This document shows, one piece after another, positions 1 through 5,299 of a stretch of 7,082 nucleotides of DNA. The notes under the pieces were generated by a model. That model ran no database searches. It had not been told where the DNA came from and saw only the letters and a program-made list of their open reading frames with translations. Numbering within the stretch: position 1 is the stretch's first letter; each line of letters begins with the position of its first letter. The translations under genes were made by a program, and so were the position numbers. The stretch lies in contig CANKEA010000059.1 in NCBI GenBank assembly GCA_947480815.1, positions 1 to 7,082 of the forward strand, given 5' to 3'. Origin of the DNA: Caulobacterales bacterium (GTDB taxonomy: Bacteria; Pseudomonadota; Alphaproteobacteria; Caulobacterales; Caulobacteraceae).

Positions 1-579
1 GAGCGCCACGGCATGGCCGTTGTGCCGGTGGCCACTGCGCAGCATCCAGGCACTGGCCAAGTTGATCGCCAGCCCAAGAATGGCCACTGGAATAGCCTCG
101 TTAAACTGGATCGCCTTGGGATGCAGTAACCGCCCCAGGCTTTCGACCAGCACCAGCAAAGACGTGATCGCCAGGACGACCGCGCTGGCAAAGGCAGCTA
201 GGTCGCCAATCTTGCCGGTACCAAATGAAAAGCGCGGATCATCGACATACCGCCGGGCATAGAAATAGGCACCGGCCGAGACCAGCATGGCCCCCGCGTG
301 GGTGGCCATATGGATGCCGTCGGCCAGCAGGGCCATGGAATGGAACAGCATGCCGCTGACGATCTCGACCAGCATCATGAGGCCGCAGAGGCCGATCACG
401 GCCCAGGTGCGGCGCTCATTGCCCGTATGGCTTGCCCCCAGGAAAGCGTGTGGGCGGCGCAAGGCGTCCAGCGGATCGGTGGCCGCGGCATAGCCAGGCT
501 GGCCGCTGGCGCTCGGGGCACGCACTGGACGGCGGCGCACGGCGCGCGACAGATCTAGATCCACATTCTTCGGGTTCAC
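1..579 (-). CDS. dmeF: DmeF-type CDF cation efflux transporter, N-terminal part (3' end outside window)
   Basis: This is a membrane transporter of the cation diffusion facilitator family, DmeF subgroup, which exports divalent metals such as cobalt or nickel in exchange for protons. The 193 visible residues show the subgroup signature in order: HAFLGASHTGNERRTW (about 44-59), a first membrane helix, SMALLADGIHMATH with D87, H90 and H94 in the metal-site helix, RFSFGTGKIGDLAAF (116-130), further helices, and the start of a His-rich loop (GHRHNGH, 183-189) that in this family precedes later helices and a cytoplasmic domain. No in-frame ATG exists before the conserved region. The frame is closed by a stop near 680, so the start is GTG at 579 or GTG at 564; neither has a good Shine-Dalgarno sequence, so the start is uncertain. 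About 40 residues precede the family motif, a rather long and low-complexity extension. I see no metal-responsive regulator gene beside it. Family assignment is secure; the transported metal is inferred. Confidence 0.88.
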   Translation of the reverse strand, partial: MNPKNVDLDLSRAVRRRPVRAPSASGQPGYAAATDPLDALRRPHAFLGASHTGNERRTWAVIGLCGLMMLVEIVSGMLFHSMALLADGIHMATHAGAMLVSAGAYFYARRYVDDPRFSFGTGKIGDLAAFASAVVLAITSLLVLVESLGRLLHPKAIQFNEAIPVAILGLAINLASAWMLRSGHRHNGHAVAL

Positions 580-707
580 GGACCCTGTGTAACCTGTTGA
601 GGCCGCAAAATCACGCCACGATGCGAGGTTATCGGGCCATGGCCATCCAGAAATGACGGGCCGCCCTGGTGCGCTGGGGACCTAAAGTCATAAAAATAAT
701 AGGGAAA

Positions 708-782
708 TGGTGGACGTGCACAGGATCGAACTGTGGACCCCCTCGATGTCAACGAGGTGCTCTCCCGCTGAGCTACACGTCC
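708..782 (-). tRNA. tRNA-Val (anticodon GAC), CCA encoded
   Basis: The minus strand folds into a complete cloverleaf. The acceptor stem GGACGTG/CACGTCC has seven perfect pairs. The D-arm stem is GCTC/GAGC. The anticodon stem CCTCG/CGAGG closes the loop TTGACAT, giving anticodon GAC (valine, codons GUC/GUU). The T-arm is CACAG-TTCGATC-CTGTG. Discriminator A is followed by a genome-encoded CCA (710-708). The total is 75 nt with a five-base variable region. It lies between cpdR and dmeF on the same strand and appears to have its own promoter just upstream. No clear intrinsic terminator follows, only a T-rich run around 690-700. Confidence 0.97.
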
Positions 783-792
783 GGGAGGGGCG

Positions 793-821
793 GATATAGC
801 TGCCGCGCAATGGCGAGGCAA
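793..821 (-). promoter_or_regulatory. Probable sigma70-type promoter of tRNA-Val
   Basis: Reading the minus strand, TTGCCT (821-816) and TATATC (798-793) are separated by exactly 17 bp. The -10 box ends 10 bases before the mature tRNA 5' end, so transcription would start about 3-4 bases upstream of the tRNA. The placement and spacing are good but the boxes are only moderate matches, and no other promoter is apparent in the 67-bp gap after cpdR. Confidence 0.5.
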
Positions 822-849
822 GCGTGGCTGAAACCGGAACTTTTGGCGG

Positions 850-1206
850 CTAGGCTGCGATCATCCGTTCGACCTCAGAGACGATCTCGCGCAGGTGCAC
901 AGGCTTGGACAGAACCTTGGCTCCGGCCGGGGCCTGGTTGGCGGCAGCCAGGGCGACGGCTGCGAAGCCGGTGATGAACATGATGCGCAGCGCCGGCTGG
1001 CGCGCGGCGGCCTGACGGGCCAACTCGATTCCATCCATGCCGGGCATGACGATGTCGGTCAAAAGCAGGTCCCAGGCTTGATCCAGAGCCTCGACGGCCT
1101 GTTCGCCATCAGCACAGGCCAGAACTTCGTAGCCGGCGCGTTCCAGCGCCCTGGCCAGAAAGCCGCGCAGGCTGTCGTCGTCTTCGGCGAGCAGGATACG
1201 GGTCAT
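850..1206 (-). CDS. cpdR: CpdR-like single-domain response regulator
   Basis: This 118-residue protein is a stand-alone receiver domain with no output domain, the size of Caulobacter CpdR. In Caulobacter the unphosphorylated form localises ClpXP to the pole and primes it to degrade CtrA-pathway substrates and PdeA; phosphorylation through the CckA-ChpT relay switches this off. Visible landmarks are the acidic cluster EDDD (8-11), phospho-acceptor D51 in LLLTDIVMPGMDG, T79 in MFITGFA, and K101 in VLSKPVHLRE. The long runs LLAEDDDSLRGFLARALERAG and TDIVMPGMDGIELAR are what I recognise as CpdR rather than generic CheY. The C-terminus ends ERMIAA; a terminal Ala-Ala is a ClpX-type degron and is thought to matter for turnover of CpdR itself. 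The start ATG at 1206 has no strong Shine-Dalgarno sequence (GAGG lies 11 bases upstream). It is divergent from the amidohydrolase gene. Receiver identity is certain; orthology to CpdR is very likely. Confidence 0.9.
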   Translation of the reverse strand: MTRILLAEDDDSLRGFLARALERAGYEVLACADGEQAVEALDQAWDLLLTDIVMPGMDGIELARQAAARQPALRIMFITGFAAVALAAANQAPAGAKVLSKPVHLREIVSEVERMIAA

Positions 1207-1291
1207 GGGACGGTCGGCCTCGCGATTGTTCGTTACGCTCAGGTCTAGGCGGCAGGAATGAAAGACCGATAAATTCCATCACGCATATAAA

Positions 1292-1316
1292 TTGACTTAG
1301 CGGCCCAGGCTACGAC
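1292..1316 (+). promoter_or_regulatory. Caulobacter-type housekeeping promoter of the amidohydrolase gene
   Basis: TTGACTT (1292-1298), a 10-base spacer and GCTACGAC (1309-1316) fit the published Caulobacter sigma73 consensus TTGACGS-N10-14-GCTANAWC, with a mismatch at the sixth -35 base, the last -35 base outside S, and one mismatch in the -10 box. The predicted start of transcription is near 1323, only about four bases before the ATG at 1327. This is consistent with the lack of any Shine-Dalgarno sequence there. Confidence 0.6.
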
Positions 1317-1326
1317 ACTCCCGGCC

Positions 1327-2268
1327 ATGGAAGAGGTAGGGCTGAATCACGAGGCCGCTATCGGTCTGCACGCGGCGGAGGTCCATGCCGTGTCACCAGA
1401 TCTCGTTGCGGCTTTCGATATCGACCCGATCCCCGACGGTGCGCCGCTCGCGCCACTGGTTTTCGCATCTCCGCATTCAGGAGACATCTATCCGTCATCG
1501 ATGATTGAGGCCCTGCGGCTTCGGCCCGACCAGCTGCGTAGCAGCGAAGACAGTCTCGTCGATGCCCTGATCGCCCCGGCACCCGCCCTAGGTGCCTGTG
1601 TGATTCGCGCCCGCGTCGCCCGCGCCTTTGTCGACCTGAACCGCGCGACCTTCGAACTTGATCCGGAAATGTATGCGGACGAACTGCCCGAATTCGCCCG
1701 GGTGCGCACGGCCCGGGTGGCGGCGGGCTTGGGGACTATTCCGCGGGTGGCCAGCGGGGGTCGCGAGATCTATCGCCGCAAGTTGACCTTCGCAGAGGCT
1801 CAGGCGCGCATCGAGCATGTGCATCGGCCCTATCACGACGCGCTCTCCCGCCTGCTGGCGCATGCTCGCAACGCCCACGGCGTGGCCTTACTGGTCGACT
1901 GGCACTCCATGCCGTCGGCGGCGGCCGAGGGATCCGGCCGCAGCGGCCGGCGCGGGCAGGGCTGCGATATTGTTCTGGGCGACCGTTTCGGCACGGCCTG
2001 CGCGCCGGCGATTTCAAATCTGGCGGAACAGACCTTCACGGCCAGGGGCTATCGCGTCGCCCGCAACACCCCCTACGCTGGTGGGTACACCACCGAGCAC
2101 TATGGTCGGCCGGCACGGCGCACCCATGCGCTGCAGATCGAGATCAATCGTGCACTCTATCTGGATGAGACCAGTCGCCTCAGCACGGACGGATTCTCGG
2201 GTCTGAGCCGCGACATTGCCGCCTTTACAGCCCGATTGGTGGCGTTCGACTGGGGTGGACTGAAGTAG
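1327..2268 (+). CDS. N-formylglutamate amidohydrolase family protein
   Basis: This 313-residue protein belongs to the N-formylglutamate amidohydrolase family (HutG/FGase type), metal-dependent hydrolases that release glutamate and formate from N-formylglutamate, the last step of one histidine-degradation route. Family landmarks in order are SPHSGDIYP (48-56), RARVARAFVDLNR (94-106), REIYRRKLT (146-154), LLVDWHSMPS (188-197), DIVLGDRFGTAC (214-225), TPYAGGYTTEHYGRP (248-262) and HALQIEINRALYLDE (267-281). The conserved His and Glu residues in these blocks are the probable metal and catalytic ligands. The first 40 residues are unconserved in character; no better in-frame ATG is apparent, and GTG at 1390 is a weaker alternative. 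No other hut genes are nearby, so a role in histidine use is not supported by context, and many family members outside hut operons lack a proven substrate. The gene is divergent from cpdR and tail-to-tail with the sRNA at 2320-2398. Confidence 0.92.
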   Translation: MEEVGLNHEAAIGLHAAEVHAVSPDLVAAFDIDPIPDGAPLAPLVFASPHSGDIYPSSMIEALRLRPDQLRSSEDSLVDALIAPAPALGACVIRARVARAFVDLNRATFELDPEMYADELPEFARVRTARVAAGLGTIPRVASGGREIYRRKLTFAEAQARIEHVHRPYHDALSRLLAHARNAHGVALLVDWHSMPSAAAEGSGRSGRRGQGCDIVLGDRFGTACAPAISNLAEQTFTARGYRVARNTPYAGGYTTEHYGRPARRTHALQIEINRALYLDETSRLSTDGFSGLSRDIAAFTARLVAFDWGGLK

Positions 2269-2317
2269 GCTTGCCCGCCGCCCGTTCGATGATCGCAGGT
2301 AACTTGAGGTACAGGCG

Positions 2318-2344
2318 AAAAAAAGCGGCGCCAAACGGCGCCGC
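2318..2344 (-). terminator. Rho-independent terminator of the small RNA
   Basis: On the minus strand GCGGCGCC-GTTT-GGCGCCGC forms a perfect 8-bp GC-rich stem (2344-2337 with 2332-2325) with a four-base loop, followed directly by seven T residues (2324-2318). On the plus strand no T-run follows the stem, so it would not terminate the amidohydrolase transcript. Confidence 0.9.
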
Positions 2345-2398
2345 AGTTCATTAGGGAGGAAACGCCCATGAAGGGCAGAGACGGCAGCGCCGCCTCAC
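2320..2398 (-). ncRNA. mmgR: MmgR / alpha-r8 (suhB-motif) family trans-acting small RNA
   Basis: A compact sRNA of about 79 nt can be read end to end. It starts about seven bases after a -10 box. A 5' hairpin follows, GAGGCGGC-gct-GCCGTCTC (2396-2378, eight pairs, one G-U). A short hairpin GCCC-ttcat-GGGC comes next. Then there is an unpaired stretch containing TTTCCTCCCT (2362-2353), and finally the intrinsic terminator. Established knowledge, from memory: the alphaproteobacterial alpha-r8 family (Sinorhizobium meliloti MmgR, about 77 nt) carries exactly this conserved single-stranded UUUCCUCCCU and uses it to repress phasin mRNAs and limit polyhydroxybutyrate storage, with expression tied to nitrogen status. 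The CCUCC core is an anti-Shine-Dalgarno sequence, so targets are probably bound at their ribosome-binding sites, usually with Hfq. The match in length, architecture and seed is strong; the targets here are unknown. It points tail-to-tail at the amidohydrolase gene. Confidence 0.85.
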
Positions 2399-2404
2399 CT
2401 CTTT

Positions 2405-2433
2405 TTTATAGGTTGCGTCGCACAACGGCACAA
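2405..2433 (-). promoter_or_regulatory. Promoter of the MmgR-like sRNA
   Basis: Minus strand: -10 TATAAA (2410-2405), five of six consensus bases, lies 17 bp from TTGTGC (2433-2428), a half-match -35. The predicted start is near 2398, at the base of the 5' hairpin of the sRNA. The spacer contains a second TTGTGC (2425-2420) eight bases downstream of the first, and a 15-bp near-palindrome GTTGTGCGACGCAAC (2426-2412), which could be an operator. Confidence 0.6.
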
Positions 2434-2495
2434 CAGCAAAAATGCACACGAAACGTCTCGGATTGTTTCAATCGCCACCTTATCTCTTTATCATA

Positions 2496-2509
2496 TTGAT
2501 TTAAATCAA
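2496..2509. promoter_or_regulatory. Perfect FNR/FixK/CRP-family operator
   Basis: TTGATTTAAATCAA is a perfect 14-bp palindrome and an exact match to the TTGAT-N4-ATCAA site bound by FNR, FixK and Anr regulators, which in Caulobacter-like bacteria respond to low oxygen through FixL-FixJ-FixK. It sits in an AT-rich patch (about 2455-2545) that contrasts with the GC-rich surroundings, 155 bp before the typA start. Its centre is 41.5 bases upstream of a predicted plus-strand start near 2544, the classic class II activator position. Confidence 0.7.
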
Positions 2510-2531
2510 CTTTCAATTCTAACATTGATTA

Positions 2532-2537
2532 GATAAA
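2532..2537 (+). promoter_or_regulatory. Candidate -10 box of an FNR/FixK-dependent typA promoter
   Basis: GATAAA matches four of six TATAAT positions and lies 22 bases after the FNR/FixK palindrome, with no good -35 hexamer, as expected for an activator-dependent promoter. It would give a leader of about 120 nt before typA. The box alone is weak; the spacing is what supports it. Confidence 0.35.
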
Positions 2538-2663
2538 TTTTGTTGCGGTGCGACATTGTCTCGCTGTTCGCCTCTTAGCTGGCATCTTGGCCCGCCTTCG
2601 CGTACAAGCCCGCGCCTCCCCGGCTCAGCCCCTGAGTCCTGCCGACCCCCGAAAGTCCGACTG

Positions 2664-4496
2664 ATGTCCCTGCGCAACATCGCCATTATCGCCCACGTCG
2701 ACCATGGCAAGACGACCCTCGTGGACCAGCTGCTGGCCCAATCGGGCGTGTTCCGAGCCAACGAGGCCACCGTCGAACGCGCCATGGACTCCAACGACCA
2801 GGAGCGCGAGCGCGGCATCACCATCCTGGCCAAGTGCACCAGTGTGCTGTGGCATGGTGAGGCGGGCGAGACCCGCATCAACATTATCGACACACCTGGC
2901 CACGCCGACTTCGGCGGCGAGGTGGAGCGCATCCTGGGCATGGTGGACGGCTGCGTCATCCTGGTGGACGCGGAAGAGGGTGTCATGCCCCAGACCAAGT
3001 TTGTGCTCGGCAAGGCGCTGAAGATGGGCCTGCGTCCGATCCTCTGCCTCAACAAGGTCGACCGACCGCACGCTGACCCAGACCGTATCCTCAACGACGT
3101 GTTCGATCTGTTCGCCGCCATGGGGGCCACAGACGAGCAACTGGATTTCCCGCACATCTACGCTAGCGGCAAGAACGGTTGGGCGGCGCTAGAGCTGGAC
3201 GCTCCGCGTGATTCGCTCGCACCCCTATTCGACCTGGTCGTGCGCCACGTCCCCGCGCCGAAGGTGGCTGAGAACAAGGACAAGCCGTTCCAGATCCTGT
3301 CGGTGCTGATTGAGAACGACCCGTTCCTGGGCCGCCTGCTCACGGGCCGTATCGAGAGCGGCAAGGCCGTACCCGGACTTCCCATCCACGCCCTGTCGCT
3401 GGACGGCAAGGAAATCGAGCGTGGCCGAATCACCAAAGTGCTGGCCTTCCGGGGCCTGAAGCGCCAGCCGGTCGACGAGGCGGAAGCGGGCGATATCGTC
3501 GCCATCGCCGGCCTGTCGAAGGCTACCGTTGCCGACACCCTGTGCGCCATGGAAGTCGCCACCGCCCTACCGGCGCAGCCGATCGATCCGCCGACCATCT
3601 CCATGACCGTTTCGGTCAACGACAGTCCGATGGCCGGCAAGGAGGGCGACAAGGTGCAGAGCCGCGTCATCCGCGACCGCCTGCTGAAGGAAGCCCAGTC
3701 CAACGTGGCGATCCGCGTCACCGATGCCCCCGGCTCCGACGCCTATGAAGTGGCGGGCCGCGGCGAACTGCAGTTGGGCGTGCTGATCGAGGGCATGCGC
3801 CGCGAAGGCTTCGAACTGTCCATCAGTCGCCCGCGGGTGGTCTACCAGACCGGTGAAAATGGCGAGCGCCTGGAGCCGATCGAGGACGTTATGATCGACG
3901 TCGATGACGAGTACACCGGCGTGGTCATTGAGAAACTCGCTGCCCGCAAGGCCGAGCTGAAAGACATGGGCCCCTCGGGGGCCGGCAAGACCCGCATCAA
4001 CCTGCAGGCCCCATCGCGCAGCCTGATCGGCTACCAGGGCGAATTCCTCACCGACACCCGCGGAAGCGGCGTGCTGAACCGCGTGTTCAGTCACTACGAG
4101 CCCTATAAAGGGGCACTGGAAGGCCGCCGCAATGGCGTGCTAGTCTCCAACAGCGACGGCGACACAGCCGCCTTCGCCCTCTGGAACCTTGAAGATCGCG
4201 GCACTATGTTCGTGGGCGGCGGCGAGAAGACCTACCAAGGCATGATCATCGGCGAGAACGCCAAGTGGGACGACCTCGACGTCAACCCGATCAAGGGCAA
4301 GCAGCTGACCAACGTGCGCGCCAGTGGCAAGGACGAGGCTGTACGCCTCACCCCGCCGCGCCGCATGACGCTGGAACAAGCCATCGCCTATATCGAGGAA
4401 GACGAGCTGGTCGAGGTGACGCCCAAGTCGATCCGCCTGCGCAAGTCGATCCTCAATCCCTCCTTCCGCAAGAAGCGCGTTCGCCAGGAGGCGTGA
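2664..4496 (+). CDS. typA: Ribosome-associated translational GTPase TypA/BipA
   Basis: This 610-residue protein is a full-length TypA/BipA (E. coli BipA is about 607 residues), a translational GTPase related to EF-G and LepA. It binds the 70S ribosome and helps large-subunit assembly and growth under stress such as cold. GTPase motifs are G1 AHVDHGKT (10-17), G2 GITI (51-54), G3 DTPGH (76-80), G4 NKVD (130-133) and G5 SGK (168-170). They are followed by the EF-Tu-like domain 2, EF-G-like domains III and V, and the TypA-specific C-terminal domain with GAGKTRINLQAPSR, RGSGVLNRVF and KGKQLTNVRASGKDE. The start at 2664 (MSLRNIAIIAH) matches family N-termini; the frame opens earlier, at 2556, but those 36 extra codons look non-coding. 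The Shine-Dalgarno sequence is poor. The gene is preceded by a FNR/FixK-type site and followed 26 bp later by a pseudouridine synthase gene on the same strand. Confidence 0.97.
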   Translation: MSLRNIAIIAHVDHGKTTLVDQLLAQSGVFRANEATVERAMDSNDQERERGITILAKCTSVLWHGEAGETRINIIDTPGHADFGGEVERILGMVDGCVILVDAEEGVMPQTKFVLGKALKMGLRPILCLNKVDRPHADPDRILNDVFDLFAAMGATDEQLDFPHIYASGKNGWAALELDAPRDSLAPLFDLVVRHVPAPKVAENKDKPFQILSVLIENDPFLGRLLTGRIESGKAVPGLPIHALSLDGKEIERGRITKVLAFRGLKRQPVDEAEAGDIVAIAGLSKATVADTLCAMEVATALPAQPIDPPTISMTVSVNDSPMAGKEGDKVQSRVIRDRLLKEAQSNVAIRVTDAPGSDAYEVAGRGELQLGVLIEGMRREGFELSISRPRVVYQTGENGERLEPIEDVMIDVDDEYTGVVIEKLAARKAELKDMGPSGAGKTRINLQAPSRSLIGYQGEFLTDTRGSGVLNRVFSHYEPYKGALEGRRNGVLVSNSDGDTAAFALWNLEDRGTMFVGGGEKTYQGMIIGENAKWDDLDVNPIKGKQLTNVRASGKDEAVRLTPPRRMTLEQAIAYIEEDELVEVTPKSIRLRKSILNPSFRKKRVRQEA

Positions 4497-4504
4497 GCCT
4501 CCTG
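4485..4504 (+). repeat. Perfect hairpin with GNRA tetraloop enclosing the typA stop codon
   Basis: CAGGAGGC (4485-4492), GTGA (4493-4496) and GCCTCCTG (4497-4504) form a perfect 8-bp stem with a GUGA loop, a member of the stable GNRA class. The TGA stop of typA is inside the loop. No T-run follows, so it is not an intrinsic terminator. It could be an intercistronic stability or processing element; its 5' arm is a full AGGAGG Shine-Dalgarno sequence masked by the 3' arm. Confidence 0.6.
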
Positions 4505-4522
4505 CTGCGGGTATAGCGAGGC

Positions 4523-5299
4523 ATGGCCTGGACCCGAACCTACGACGAGCCCGAACCACAGCGGGTTAATCGCTGGCTGGCCCAGGCGGGGGTCTGCTCG
4601 CGCCGCGAGGCCGAGGGATTGATCGCGCAAGGCCTTGTTTCCATCGACGGCGAAACCGTGGCCGATGCCGGCCGAAAGATCGAACCGGGCCAGACCATCA
4701 CCCTGACCGACCGCGCTTCGGGCCAGCTCGGGGCCGCGCTCAGCGTTGTCATTCACAAGCCGATCGGGGTTGTGTCTTCCCAGCCCGAAGGCAGCCAAGT
4801 GCCCGCCGTTCGCCTCCTGACCCGCGACGCCCTGATGGGCCGCAGCCCGATGATCCCTGGCCGAGACAGCAAACTGGCCCCGCTGGGACGGCTCGACATG
4901 GACAGCCGTGGCCTGCTGATCCTTTCCGAAGACGGGGTGCTAGCAAAGGCGCTGATTGGCCCCGAAAGCGACCTCGAAAAGGAATATCTGGTGCGGGTGG
5001 CCGGCGATATCACCGAAGCCAAGCTGGAAAGGCTGCGGCACGGCCTGGAACTCGACGGCCGCCAACTGCGTGAGGCCAAGGTCGAGCTGCTCCACGGCAA
5101 GGAACTGCGATTCGTGCTCAAGGAGGGCCGAAACCGTCAGATTCGCCGCATGTGCGACCTGGTCGGCCTGTCGGTGAAAGACCTGTTCCGCGTCCGCATC
5201 GGCCCGCTGCGCCTGGGTGGCCTGCCATTAGGGAAATGGCGCGCCTTGACCAGCGAAGAGCGAGACTCGCTGATCGACGCAGGCAAGCCTGCCCCCTAG
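4523..5299 (+). CDS. rRNA pseudouridine synthase, RsuA/RluB/E/F family, RluF-like
   Basis: This 258-residue enzyme isomerises a uridine of ribosomal RNA to pseudouridine. An N-terminal S4 RNA-binding domain (about 13-60: VNRWLAQAGVCSRREAEGLI) is followed by the catalytic domain: HKPIGVVSS (78-86), LGRLDMDSRGLLILSEDG (121-138) with catalytic D125, EKEYLVRV (152-159), EGRNRQIRRMC (201-211) and GGLPLGKWRALT (232-243). The NRQIRRMC block and the PLGKWR-type end resemble E. coli RluF (23S U2604) more than RsuA, RluB or RluE. I therefore infer a 23S target near the peptidyl-transferase centre, but the subgroup and site are not certain. Between the KPxG and RLD motifs there is a short extra loop (about 88-115). 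ATG 4523 is preceded by GAGG with only one base of spacing, so translation may depend on coupling to typA. The stop codon overlaps the stop of the convergent flavoprotein gene. Confidence 0.92.
   Translation: MAWTRTYDEPEPQRVNRWLAQAGVCSRREAEGLIAQGLVSIDGETVADAGRKIEPGQTITLTDRASGQLGAALSVVIHKPIGVVSSQPEGSQVPAVRLLTRDALMGRSPMIPGRDSKLAPLGRLDMDSRGLLILSEDGVLAKALIGPESDLEKEYLVRVAGDITEAKLERLRHGLELDGRQLREAKVELLHGKELRFVLKEGRNRQIRRMCDLVGLSVKDLFRVRIGPLRLGGLPLGKWRALTSEERDSLIDAGKPAP

Noticed and set aside
576..821. Minus-strand ORF of 81 codons covering the tRNA
   Set aside because: It reads through tRNA-Val and non-coding flanks and has no domain character; it is a chance frame.
1207..1291. cpdR promoter and CtrA boxes
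   Set aside because: I looked for TTAA-N7-TTAA and for sigma73 elements on the minus strand. Only CCTAGACC (about 1241-1248) with a poor -35 was found, and no full CtrA site, so I did not call a feature.
1933..1949. Palindrome CCGGCCGC-A-GCGGCCGG inside the amidohydrolase gene
   Set aside because: It encodes a Gly/Ser/Arg-rich loop in a high-GC gene where such GC dyads arise by chance; there is no other sign of function.
2368..2499. 43-codon plus-strand ORF starting ATG 2368 behind a strong GGGAGG ribosome-binding site
   Set aside because: The apparent Shine-Dalgarno sequence is simply the complement of the sRNA seed CCTCCC, and the ORF then runs through the sRNA promoter into AT-rich regulatory DNA. 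Its composition (Gln, Thr and Arg mixture, no domain) does not look coding.
2501..2515. Possible CtrA site TTAA-N7-TTCA in the AT-rich patch
   Set aside because: One half-site is imperfect, and the other is the centre of the FNR/FixK palindrome, which explains it better.
2556..2663. N-terminal extension of typA from an upstream ATG
   Set aside because: The 36 extra residues are rich in Ser, Pro and Arg and precede MSLRNIAIIAH, which matches the normal TypA N-terminus and length.
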